NCBI RefSeq assembly: GCF_000350225.1
Contig: NW_005178676.1
Span: 69,998-133,997 of the forward strand
Reading direction: 5' to 3'
Source of the DNA: Chondrus crispus
Lineage: Eukaryota > Rhodophyta > Florideophyceae > Gigartinales > Gigartinaceae
Length of the DNA stretch: 64,000 nt
The position numbers and the translations under genes are program-made. Positions 54,217-63,439 of the stretch are shown piece after piece (within the stretch, counting starts at the first letter, position 1; every line of letters starts with the position of its first letter). The notes below the pieces were generated by a model. That model was not told where the DNA came from and searched no databases. It saw only the letters and a program-made list of their open reading frames with translations.

Positions 54217-54749
54217 TGGCGGTGCGTTCGGCGGTCGCCTGAGTGGCTTTCTCGTAATAGGACCGAGGACCCGTCATCGAGCTCGATCGTCTTGCGACGT
54301 GGATAGACGGCTTCCACGAAACGGTCCATGAAGTCACATCCCAGGACCACTCCAGCCGCCAGGCGCTCGCATACGAGGAATGTTTCGCGAGTAATTCGCG
54401 AACCAATTCTGACAACCAGATCAATTGTCCCAGTTATTAAAATTGGGTTACGGTTTGCATCCCGAATGTTCAGGGTTGATCCTGGTTTCATTTTCTCCAT
54501 ATACTGCGGAGGTAGTTCATCTTTTCGAATAAAGTTTGGCCCAGCCCCAGTGTCTAGCACTGTGAGCTTCCTTGCCAAAAGTTCCGGGACTAGCCCGTAG
54601 TCAGCATAGCACTTGTAATTGCGCTTCGCCATCACCATAATGGTGCCTTGTAAACGTGGGGGCACGTATTTTCGCCATGGTCGGCGTAGCTCGCTGAGCT
54701 TGCTCCCATGTTTGGGGTTCAACAGATCCTTCCTTGACAGAATCTTCAC
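54141..54749 (-). CDS. Gypsy aspartic protease
   Basis: Retropepsin-type: the active-site word LTVLDTGAGPNFI (Asp-Thr-Gly-Ala), then ITGTIDLVVRIG and the hydrophobic VVLGCDFMDRF that precedes the flap-closing strands. Its frame relates to gag by a -1 shift, the usual way to make Gag-Pol. The frame opens upstream of the first ATG at 54749, so the protein is expected as a fusion and not from that ATG. Confidence 0.75.
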   Translation of the reverse strand: MKILSRKDLLNPKHGSKLSELRRPWRKYVPPRLQGTIMVMAKRNYKCYADYGLVPELLARKLTVLDTGAGPNFIRKDELPPQYMEKMKPGSTLNIRDANRNPILITGTIDLVVRIGSRITRETFLVCERLAAGVVLGCDFMDRFVEAVYPRRKTIELDDGSSVLLRESHSGDRRTHRHCRRPKNSPRQAVGHHLESASPSQS

Positions 54750-54874
54750 TGGGGAGGGGCGACCTTCGCCGCCCGGCGTCAGGCTCCAGGTAGCCAGGGG
54801 AGGCCCTCTCGCCTCCGCTTCGACGCGGACTCCCGAAGTTAGTTTCCCTGGCTGTCTTTGGACACTGTACCGCC

Positions 54875-57004
54875 TTAGTGGGCGTCAGTTTTCGCGGCTT
54901 CCGCGTTCTGGAGGTCGCGAGCCCAGGTGTTGACGATCTCGTCAAGGGCTCGTAACTTCCAATAGCTGTCCGCGGGTACGCGTTGCTTTTCTTCTGTAGA
55001 AAGGTGGTCGTAGTTTCGTATGATACGAGATGACTCGGCAATCGAGAGTTGAACTACGCAGTCTGGTGCGATGTGGTTCGGCCCGTAGCACTTGTGGCAA
55101 ATTAAGTTACCACGTGGCCTCTCCAAGTTCGGAGTTCCTCGCACGTTAACTTGCCAGCCAGGACGGCCGGCGCGGACATGGCGTGAATGTTCCTGTCCTC
55201 GGATGACCGGGGCAGGAACGCGTCCGTACGGGCCCCTTGTGAGCATCATCGACTCCGGGTCGTCCGTTTGCGTCTCGGTGGTCGAGGGTAGCTCCGCCGT
55301 CGGTACAGACGACCAATCTCCTTGCATAAGTTGCATCGACTCGCCACCTACGGCGTAGTTTTCGGCCATCGCTGGCTGAGAGTCAGCAGAAGACTCTGTC
55401 ATCATCATTCGATGTTGTCCGGCGCGCGATAGCGCCGGTCGGGTCGGCGGCTTCAAAATGCCGGCCTGCCTTTTTCCGCCGTGTTCGGCGTTTCTTCCGC
55501 CACCGAAGCGGGCCCGAAGAGCATCGCCTTCATTCTGGGCGTACTGGACGATATCCAGGAACGTGATTTCGTCACGACGACACCGTCTCATTCGACGTTC
55601 TATCTCGCGATATCGCGATACGAGAGACCGGATTCCCGGATTGAGCCCGTCAATGAACATTGTAATTCGTTCATCGGCGTCGTGCACGTTACCGCAACGA
55701 AACTCCGCGTCCAGCAGACGAGCACTGTAACGGGTTTCTGATTCTTCCGCCTTCTGGCGCACATCTCGAAGATCGAGTACTGCACTGCTGATGGCGTCGT
55801 TGGTCGCATAAGTGCGTAGCAGGTACAGTACCGCTTCGGGCCAGTACGAAATTCCTCCATCGAAGGAGTCCATCTGCTTTGTCGCATCGAACTGCGTTCT
55901 TGCCTGACCTTGCAGGAAATACTTCACTGCTACCAGTGCCTGGGACTCCTTCATGGAGTTGGTCTCACATTCCTCGACGAAACGAGATAGAATACCCAAA
56001 AACTTAATGGGGTCACTCCCGTCGAAACGGAGTTCGGGAGCGCCCGTTTGGATTGATCTAATGTGATCGTTGACTTTACGGGTTTCTCGCCCACTTCGGC
56101 GTTTGTGACGCCTTGTCAGCCTGTAACGATGATAGTCCAGAGCGCCATCGAAGAGGCGATTTGTGGGTCGAAGCACCTTCAGTCCGGGGTGCTTCTGCCC
56201 AAGCTGGCGACCGTGCCTCCCGCCTTGCGGCGTTCGTCTGCGGCGCTCACCAGAATCCTCGCTTGAGGCTTCTTCGTCATCCGACGGGCCCGACTCACAG
56301 TCGTCAAAATCGTCAGAGGACAGAGGGGATGGATTCCAATCAGGATCATAGCGATCCTTCTTGCTCTTGCGCGATTTTCGCGATTCTCGAGATCTCCTCG
56401 ATTGCTCGCCAATGTGGCGCTCGAAATCTTGAGCTCCTCCTCTCGGAGTATTTTTCCTGGCAACTCGGGGTTCATCTTGTTCCTCGAGGTCGGCCTCGTC
56501 ACCTCCACCGTGGAGTTGCTCCTCAACCGATTCGAGTCTTCTGACCATCCGAGCCAGAACATCGCGGGTTGTTATTGTGACTGACCCGTCGATAGCGTCC
56601 GGAATCTGGAGATCCTCCAGAACGGAGTTAACGTCGCCACGTAGAAGGCGTAGCTCAGCGTCTGCGCGGTCATGACGCGCCTCCATCGTGGAGATTTTAG
56701 CACGCAGAACCGTGAGAGTACCTTCGATATGAAGTATACGTTCGCGAACGAGGGCGACCACTGTAGCCTCGGCGTCGGCTATCTTCCCAACGTCTGGGGT
56801 ACGCGGCCCGCTGCTCGCGCTGGGCTTCTCCATTATCGGAGTTGGTTGGTCCTGATCTGGCTGTGCATCCACAGCCATGGCTGGGAGCGGATCGGTAGTT
56901 CTTGGGGTATCTCGCCCATCTTGGCGCTGCGCTCGATCGCTATGCGTACTGCTCGCGGCTCGAGTCTTGACGCCAGGAAGGCGGGGTTTTCGTGAATTAT
57001 TCAT
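54875..57004 (-). CDS. Gypsy Gag polyprotein, 709 aa
   Basis: Starts at the ATG at 57004 (MNNSRKPRLPG), 36 bp inside the 5' LTR; a longer frame enters the LTR. Charged N-terminal half with a coiled coil (RERILHIEGTLTVLRAKIST) and an Arg/Ser/Glu-rich region. The capsid-like segment contains FDGSDPIKFLGILSRFVEEC, AVKYFLQGQART and MFIDGLNPGIRSLVSRY. A CCHC zinc knuckle (CHKCYGPNHIAPDC) lies near the end. Longer than many Gypsy Gags because of the N-terminal extension. No breaks in this frame. Confidence 0.85.
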   Translation of the reverse strand: MNNSRKPRLPGVKTRAASSTHSDRAQRQDGRDTPRTTDPLPAMAVDAQPDQDQPTPIMEKPSASSGPRTPDVGKIADAEATVVALVRERILHIEGTLTVLRAKISTMEARHDRADAELRLLRGDVNSVLEDLQIPDAIDGSVTITTRDVLARMVRRLESVEEQLHGGGDEADLEEQDEPRVARKNTPRGGAQDFERHIGEQSRRSRESRKSRKSKKDRYDPDWNPSPLSSDDFDDCESGPSDDEEASSEDSGERRRRTPQGGRHGRQLGQKHPGLKVLRPTNRLFDGALDYHRYRLTRRHKRRSGRETRKVNDHIRSIQTGAPELRFDGSDPIKFLGILSRFVEECETNSMKESQALVAVKYFLQGQARTQFDATKQMDSFDGGISYWPEAVLYLLRTYATNDAISSAVLDLRDVRQKAEESETRYSARLLDAEFRCGNVHDADERITMFIDGLNPGIRSLVSRYREIERRMRRCRRDEITFLDIVQYAQNEGDALRARFGGGRNAEHGGKRQAGILKPPTRPALSRAGQHRMMMTESSADSQPAMAENYAVGGESMQLMQGDWSSVPTAELPSTTETQTDDPESMMLTRGPYGRVPAPVIRGQEHSRHVRAGRPGWQVNVRGTPNLERPRGNLICHKCYGPNHIAPDCVVQLSIAESSRIIRNYDHLSTEEKQRVPADSYWKLRALDEIVNTWARDLQNAEAAKTDAH

Positions 57005-57023
57005 CGTGTGTCCACTCCTTCTA

Positions 57024-57036
57024 GGTCGGGAGACCA
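57024..57036 (-). promoter_or_regulatory. Primer binding site
   Basis: In element sense TGGTCTCCCGACC, 3 bases inside the 5' LTR; it begins with TGG as needed to pair with a tRNA 3' CCA end. The priming tRNA cannot be named. Confidence 0.65.
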
Positions 57037-57039
57037 AAA

Positions 57040-57856
57040 TGTAGTGCAGTGGACACACTCGCCAACGAGGGCGTAAATCTCGCTATGAGGGAAAGCGGTA
57101 TGTCCAGTCACCGCCAGGGTGTTCGGGGCCCTCTGTCCGTGGTAGCTCAGAGGTAACGCGAGAATCGCGGGTAGAGTCGCGGTCAGCGCGTGAAGGGGTA
57201 CTCGGGATCGAGTAACTAGAAGGAGTGGGTGTGGCGGTCGCGTCGCGAACCGCTATCGACAGCGTCGAAGAAGAACAAAACAAGAAGGGAGAAGAAAGAA
57301 GGAAGGAGAAGTGTAGCGTAGAAACGTAGAAAATAGGGAAAAAAGTAAAGGAAAAACAAGAAAAAGGATGACGACGAAGGGTGCAGGTACCAGACTTAGC
57401 CAACTAGATAGGAACCGTAGAGGATCCTACCAGAGATGGGTCCGATCACCTGATGCCTCTTTACTGTAGCGCCTTCCGACACCCGACCTATATAGGCCGA
57501 GCGCCGTCGTCGGCGTCGGTTACTAAATGGGTAATTAATAGTTAATTATCGTCATTAGAATTGCCACTTGGCATTAGACGCTAATTAGCGTAGAAACTTG
57601 TGGGCACCACGTATGTATACGTGTCGTACGCGTGTTGTACACGCACCAGGTACGTGTCATACGACTGTCATACACGTGTGTCCACGTATGGTCCACGTGT
57701 GTCCACGTGTGTCGACGTGTGGTACACGTGTGTCCACGTGTGGTACACGGGGGTACCTTCCCAAGTGTGCGCGCACAGTACACGTGCCAAAGGCCGGGAG
57801 CGCGGCCCAGCGACGGCGGTGACCAGGGATAAAGGGCGCAGGGTCACTGCACTACA
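57040..57856 (-). repeat. 5' LTR (817 bp)
   Basis: Same termini (TGTAGTGCAGTG / CACTGCACTACA) as the 3' LTR and almost identical along its length; one extra block of CCACGTGTG-type units makes it 31 bp longer. TATATA near 57489 starts the element transcript towards lower coordinates. Confidence 0.95.
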
Positions 57857-57861
57857 CCCCT
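57857..57861. repeat. Target site duplication, right copy
   Basis: CCCCT, identical to 47385-47389. Confidence 0.9.
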
Positions 57862-58233
57862 CACCCCTCTCCAAATTCTCTCAAGTGGCGGAACAGCGCC
57901 ACACTAGATGAGATCCTATTGGTTGGCTATAATTAAAGTGGGAGAGTGGCAAATTCCTGGACCCACCCAATGCTTTCAGTAATGTATCGCACGTCTGCAA
58001 CCGCCAAAGACCACCTTACTCCGTAGCAAACCAACAGTAGCATCTTCCCGCCAAATAAAATGGCGCCCTTTTCAAGCTACTTGGACACATGAACTAATGT
58101 AATCTCCACACAAATCCCTCGCCTCGAGATGCCCGGAGGCCTTCCAACTGCTACGATGGACCTCCTACCATCGTAACTTACTGACTGTGAGCCTCTCTTT
58201 GATTCCACACCACCCTATGACAAATTTGTCAAT

Positions 58234-58257
58234 GCGGAAACAGACGTCTGTTTCCGC
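58234..58257. repeat. Perfect 24-bp palindrome, no loop
   Basis: GCGGAAACAGAC followed by its exact reverse complement, within the first codons of the pogo-like ORF. Confidence 0.95.
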
Positions 58258-59118
58258 GAATACTCGCCAAGCGCAAGTGCGCACGGTTCGTGATGAAACA
58301 AGCCGCAAATCTCGAGAAAGAGCTCTGCAGCTCCTCAAGGAAGGCCACCAATTGCGGACTCTATCTGCAACATGTGACCTATCTATTGGCACAGTCATGA
58401 GAGTAAAGAAGGCTCTCACCGACAAGAACAATGTGTATTTGGACAGACTTCTTAACCCCCCAAGCAATCGTGCAGGTCGAAAGAGTGTCATTACACCCGG
58501 AGAAGATGCTCATATAAAGGAACGCGTGGAATTTATTGCTTCTAAGGGGTTTGCAATGGATTTACCAACGCTTCGTAGCGTGATGGCATCCATTGCGACA
58601 GACGGACGAAAAATATTTAATAGCGGTGTTCCGTCTGCTGCAGTAATAAGGTCTTTCCGTGTTAGAAATAGGGACATCACATTCCGCAAATCCGAGAACA
58701 AAGAGAATGCAAAGCTGAAAGGGGAGAACTTCGAGCATGTTCAAACTTATGCACGTGCCCTACGACAAGTCGAGAATGAAAACCCGGGTATCTTTGAGGA
58801 TGGCGATAGATTTTTCAATCTGGATGAGACGCCGTTGACGGGGAGTTTGGTCACAGGGTTAAGGTCTTTGGGTCTGCAGACACACACCACGGTGGATTTA
58901 GGGGGAGTTCAGCAAATTCTGGAACAGGAAAGCATGTCACCGCTGTTGTGGTGATGTCCGCCTCAGGTAGAAAACTACCTCCTTTTTTGTGTTTGCAGGT
59001 AAAAACACGATGTCGCCTTGGTTTGAACCTTTGTCTCATGAAGTCTACAAAGCTGTAACTGGTCTCCGTCCCTGGTTGACCGTTCCGAGATGGTTCCTAA
59101 GTGCACTTGGAAATGCTG

Positions 59119-59158
59119 TCGGCACAACAACTGCATCATGATGCAGTTGTTGTGCCGA
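59119..59158. repeat. Perfect 40-bp palindrome, no loop
   Basis: Two 20-bp arms meet directly at 59138/59139. The right arm reads in frame as AVVVPK before the conserved NGSMEKG block of the transposase, while the left arm ends in a stop. So the left arm is probably an inverted copy of native sequence. Confidence 0.95.
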
Positions 59159-59293
59159 AAGCAAACGGTTCTATGGAGAAGGGGATAGTTCTTCTACTGG
59201 TGGATCATATTGAAAGAAGTGCGAGGCAGTTTGTCCCGGTGAGAAAACATTGTAGTCTGCCTCGATGGCCGCTCGTCACCGAATGGGTTTGAC

Positions 59294-61399
59294 TGGTGTG
59301 GTACAACTCTCCTCAAACCCTAGCGGGCGAGAGGCTCGGAGGATGAGCCGAGGGAGCTCGCGACGCGAGACGCGCGGGGCGCGGTAACCGATCGGACGAG
59401 CTCGCGAAAAGGGAGTGGCTCACTGGCCGGTTACGCGCAGTCGCCCCGTGGTGCGTGAACGGGAGCGACCGGTAACGGGTTAGAAGCCATCGCGCGCGAT
59501 AGACAACCGAAACGGACGTATATAGGCGCGAAAGGGACGGGGGCGAGCTTGCCCCAGTTTACTGGTGGGGACGGGTGTCAGGTCTTAACCCCTCAGAGGG
59601 ACGCCTCGGACACCTGTCCCAGTATACAGTACCTGCCGCCTAGTGCGTACCAGATACTGTACGCCATTAAAAAACTAGCGCCTCAATTCCTACTTACCGC
59701 GCGGACGCTGCGGCTACACGTGTGTACTACTGTACACACGCGCTGCTTACAGACTACCGCACGGATGCCACGTGTGCTAGCGTACACGCGTCATACTGGT
59801 AGACTACCGCTTGGCCGACACGTGCACTACTGTACACGTACGCCAGATTACGACCGCTCGGCACGCGCGCGCTCCCTACACGTGGGCACACCCGCCCACG
59901 TGTCCACCGTGCACGGCCGCACTGTTAATAATCTCCCCGCGCGCGCGTCCGTCGTTATACTACAGACCCCTTTCCTTAGCTTTCGCTACGTCCCCGTAGC
60001 GACCACCCATCCGATCACGCGATTCCGTTCCGGTTTCTCTGTTTTCCTCCGCGCGCGATGCGAAGACCGAAGCGCGTGCGTGCGGGCGGGCTTTTCTCCC
60101 GCCTCGACTCCGAGCTGGCGGTCGATTCGCCAGGTGTCCCGTCCGAATCGGTAAGCGCGTCGTCCAATTTCCCTCCTGCGAGAGGCTCCGAAACCCCTGA
60201 CTCCCTCCTAACACTCCCCCGAAATTCCCAACTCCTCCACCCGCGACGACTTTTCCGTACAGTACCTCCTCCGGAGACCGAGAACGGACGGTCACGACGA
60301 AGTCAGCGCCGCGCGCCCATACGGTCCGCCGTCGAGCCCTGGTCGGGCTCCGGCGTCGAGCCGATCGGCCCATGCGGTACACCCGTGGCGAAGCCAACGC
60401 GGCGAGGCTCCGCGGGCCACCGAGTTGGCCGAGCCCGCGTTCGCGCGGATTAATTCGTCCGATGCGGTGCGCGTGCCCACGGCGTACAGTGCGCGACCCA
60501 AAGTCCTCGCCGCCGCCCCCGCCGGGCTGGACGGGGGCCGACACTGTCGCCCGGGCGGTTCTTCACCGCCCCAGCGTACCAGCGCGCTTCGACAACAGCG
60601 CGTGCAAGTTCCGTACGGTCGGTTTGGGATGAGAATCCCCGTCTTCGCACTCCTGCCCCGAAGGGCTGGCCAATTTTCATAAATCCGCCCTTGGTTTCCG
60701 TCCTTTGCGGCCGAAGTCGGCCACAGGAGGGCACGGATACGTGCGCCAGAACTTCCCTCGTGCGCTCGCAGCGATTCACGCGCATCAACCGATCGGAATG
60801 TTCCTTTTCTGCGACCGGTCTCCCAAAGCGTCATTTGGAAACTGAAAGAAACCAAAAGAAACCGAAAGAAACGGGAAGAAACCGATTTGGTTTCCAAATA
60901 TGTCCGAATGCGGTTTTCCCGAGGCGACACTACCGGACGCGGAATGCTCCCAGGAGTGCGATGCCGTTGTCAGAAACGGGCTACGAATTTTTCCCGCAGC
61001 GTGGGAGGGAAAAACGTAGCCCAAATCGCGACTAAATTAAAAAGTCGGCGAACGCGATACATCTCAATACAAAGTACCGGTTCCCGGTACAGTTCTCCAT
61101 TTCCATAGGCGCGTGCGAGCGTGATCATCCGAGCGGTGCGGCCAGGCGTGGCTGATAGCTATCCGCGTGGACGCTTGGGAGAAATTCCGATTGTGGACCA
61201 CCCTCCCGGAGGGTTGGCCAATTTTGGAAGAATCTGCGTCCATTTGCGCGGGATCCATCCGGTACGGACTGCCTCGCGGTGAGCAGTCACACGCGGCTGG
61301 CTGCCGGGGCTGCATAGCACGTGCGCGGCTTGTTTTCCCCAGAGGCTTTTGCGCGAGCGAGCGTCCGAGCGGTGCGACCGAGAGCGGCCGAAACTTGCG
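59294..61399 (-). repeat. 3' LTR and 3' non-coding region of the second Gypsy element (limits uncertain)
   Basis: Lies between the broken transposase and the chromodomain ORF. A TATA box (59519-59524, minus sense) has an array of CACGTG cores upstream in element sense (five between about 59715 and 59905), as in the first element. The other LTR is outside the window, so the exact ends are unknown. Arg/Pro-rich frames on both strands (for example 60058-60453 plus) are not supported as genes. Confidence 0.5.
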
Positions 61400-62281
61400 C
61401 TACGCATGCACGCTTGATCCTTGTTGGCGCGAGCGCCAATACCGGTCGATAAACTGCTGCGGAAGCCCATCGGCGGGCTCGTAGGTGTCGTCCGAAGCGG
61501 TATATCCATACCACCGGACCTTGTAGTGGATCCCGCCGCGCGTAGTACGGTGTCCGACAATGCGGTCAACGACGTACTCCGCTCTTGGCGTTGCGGCTTG
61601 TGCATCCGATTCGGTCGATGTGGCCGGGGTGACGGTATCCCCCGGCCCGCGCGGCATCTTCGTAACGCGGTCGATGCTCACGCGATTTTCCACGCCGTCC
61701 TGCTCGATGAGGACCGTGGTGTCCGTAGCGGAGTGCACGCGAAACGGACCCTCTGTCTTCGGTAGTAGTTTGACAGAGAGCTCGTCCGTTCCGGCCGTAC
61801 CTTGCGCACGCGTGCGTCGCTCGACGCTTGTCAACGGGCGGGGCGGGCGATCAACGTAGACAAAATCGCCCGCCACAACGACCGGACGGAAGCGGACCTT
61901 CTTGTCAAAATCGTCCTTGTACCGCTTTTGCGATGCGGTTAGTTTCGTCCGAGCACGGTCGAGCGCGTCGCGAAGCTTGCGCAGCGTAGCGCGCTTGTAC
62001 TTCACCGGGGTCCGTGGGTTCTCTCGATGGGTCCCCGCGTCCTGCAGTACAGTACCGCGGAGAATTAAACCGGACGGTGCTGTCTTCTGCACAAATATGG
62101 ACGTCTTCTTCGCACGAGCGGGTCTTCTCCGCGTCCGTATCGGTCCGCTCATCCGCGTTAGCGGGATTGCCACTGTGGGCGTCGTCCGTTTCCGGTTCTT
62201 CGCGTCGCGCGCCTCCTCCCGTAGCGGATTCTTTGCGACGCGCGTATCCTTCCGTAGCGGTGGAGGATTTTCTTCTGCCAT
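61400..62281 (-). CDS. Integrase tail and chromodomain of the second Gypsy element
   Basis: From about 62040 onward the frame reads LRDALDRARTKLTASQKRYK, DKKVRFRPVVVAGDFVYVDR and EGPFRVHSATDTTVLIEQDG, which matches the post-core integrase region of the first element. The chromodomain follows: YVVDRIVGHRTTRGGIHYKV, RWYGYTASDDTYEPADGLP. Codons upstream of about 62040 in this frame are a shadow of the protease frame. Reverse transcriptase, RNase H and integrase core are absent. It may be expressed as part of a shortened Pol after the protease. Confidence 0.7.
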   Translation of the reverse strand: MAEENPPPLRKDTRVAKNPLREEARDAKNRKRTTPTVAIPLTRMSGPIRTRRRPARAKKTSIFVQKTAPSGLILRGTVLQDAGTHRENPRTPVKYKRATLRKLRDALDRARTKLTASQKRYKDDFDKKVRFRPVVVAGDFVYVDRPPRPLTSVERRTRAQGTAGTDELSVKLLPKTEGPFRVHSATDTTVLIEQDGVENRVSIDRVTKMPRGPGDTVTPATSTESDAQAATPRAEYVVDRIVGHRTTRGGIHYKVRWYGYTASDDTYEPADGLPQQFIDRYWRSRQQGSSVHA

Positions 62282-63422
62282 CGTCCGTAACTGGTTGTTC
62301 GCGTCGCGCTTGTTCCTCCGTAGCGGTCGAGGAATTATTTTTGTTCCCTCCCCCTTCCTTAGCGTCGGCCTCTCCGGGGGCCGCTACGCCACGTGTCAGG
62401 ATGTGTGTGGGGGATGGCAACGCGAGACCCACAACGGTATGCTTGGGGACGTGGACCGCACGGTTTCCGAAGTTGCTAACGAGCACCGTAAACGGCTCGC
62501 CCCGGAAGAGGTCCATGACCCCCTGGGCCATCAGGCATAAATTCTTATGCGCCGCTTTGGGGTGGTTTTGCAGGAAGCAAAGCCCCCCAACCGGTGTTGC
62601 GACGCGTACCATCGCTTGGGTCATCGGGGGTATCGTGACCCCCTTGACCACGCGAATTTTCCGTGACGGTACGTTCGTCGGGAACTGCGCGCGCTTCCGG
62701 TCGGCCGAATTTTCCTCCTGCGGGAGCTGCTGTGACGGTCCCCTCGAGGCCATCTTGCGGTCGTGCCTCGAGGGTGTGACTCCCGTCAGCGCTACGGACG
62801 GCGCATGATGGAACAGCACCTTCCTCTGCGGTGGCAGGATCGCCTTCACGTGGCGATCCAGGAACGTGGTTCCGATGATACAGTCCACCGCAAGGTTGGT
62901 GACGACCAAGAACGGTACGCGGGCGACGAACTCACCAATCCGGACGTACAGTTTGAGCTCGCCGAGGGCCTTCATCGACTTACTCGAAGCGTCGATGAGC
63001 GGCGGGCTCCGCGCGGACTGGATGGCAGCGCGCCACGGTTCTGCCACACAGCGTAGGTGGATTAGATTGGGGCCGGCGCCCGAATCTAGAACCGGCGTGA
63101 TGGCGCGCATCATCGCGCGTCGTTGTCCGACCGTTGCGGTGACCTTATAATTCTGCTTCTTGAAGAAGCAAATTGCCGCTTCGTCCGTTCGGCTCTGCGA
63201 TTGCGCGCGTACCGAAGCGGTCGACAGGGTGCCTTGTTTATTGAGGCTTGGCACGGGGAGGATCGTCGACGCCTCTACGCGTCCTCCCCGGCTTCCCCCG
63301 TCAACCCAAGGTCCTCGGGCCCCTCGTCCGTCAGCGGTAGCGCGGGTTCTTCCGATTGGACGGTCTCGAGCGGCTCGACCACGTTGATGTCCGTGGGAGC
63401 CTGCGCACGCGAATTTCGCCAC
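61905..63422 (-). CDS. Protease region of the second Gypsy element
   Basis: Retropepsin core ITPVLDSGAGPNLIHLRC (Asp-Ser-Gly), KALGELKLYVRIGEFVARVP and DCIIGTTFLDRHVKAI, then a segment matching the spacer of the first element (VTIPPMTQAMVRVATPVGGL, VLVSNFGNRAVHVPKHTVVG). Acidic repeats (ARREEPETDD, RREQPVTDDG) lead to the junction near 62040. Its frame is -1 relative to gag, as in the first element. Confidence 0.7.
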   Translation of the reverse strand: MAKFACAGSHGHQRGRAARDRPIGRTRATADGRGARGPWVDGGSRGGRVEASTILPVPSLNKQGTLSTASVRAQSQSRTDEAAICFFKKQNYKVTATVGQRRAMMRAITPVLDSGAGPNLIHLRCVAEPWRAAIQSARSPPLIDASSKSMKALGELKLYVRIGEFVARVPFLVVTNLAVDCIIGTTFLDRHVKAILPPQRKVLFHHAPSVALTGVTPSRHDRKMASRGPSQQLPQEENSADRKRAQFPTNVPSRKIRVVKGVTIPPMTQAMVRVATPVGGLCFLQNHPKAAHKNLCLMAQGVMDLFRGEPFTVLVSNFGNRAVHVPKHTVVGLALPSPTHILTRGVAAPGEADAKEGGGNKNNSSTATEEQARREQPVTDDGRRKSSTATEGYARRKESATGGGARREEPETDDAHSGNPANADERTDTDAEKTRSCEEDVHICAEDSTVRFNSPRYCTAGRGDPSREPTDPGEVQARYAAQASRRARPCSDETNRIAKAVQGRF

Positions 63423-63439
63423 GCGGTCGGCGGTTGACG

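Larger units (their letters stand above)
47390..57856 (-). mobile_element. Complete Ty3/Gypsy chromovirus-type LTR retrotransposon
   Basis: 10.5 kb, transcribed on the minus strand. Two LTRs, a 5-bp target duplication, primer binding site, polypurine tract, gag, protease, RT-RNase H-integrase order and a C-terminal chromodomain are all present. LTR copies are nearly identical by eye, so insertion is recent. Pol nevertheless shows three frame changes and one stop. An additional long ORF runs on the plus strand between the chromodomain and the 3' LTR. Confidence 0.95.
58217..59296 (+). pseudogene. pogo/Tigger-like DDE transposase, broken
   Basis: From the ATG at 58217: an HTH region (RERALQLLKEGHQL, SIGTVMRVKKAL), then RFFNLDETPLTGS with the first catalytic Asp of the pogo type. 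A frameshift near 58925 leads to GKHVTAVVVMSASGRKLPPF and FVFAGKN. A perfect palindrome at 59119-59158 interrupts the frame. Later come NGSMEKGIV, RQFVPVRK and a CLDGRSSPNG block with the second Asp, in a shifted frame. The sequence stops being transposase-like near 59296, where the next retroelement begins, so an insertion cut the gene. Confidence 0.7.
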
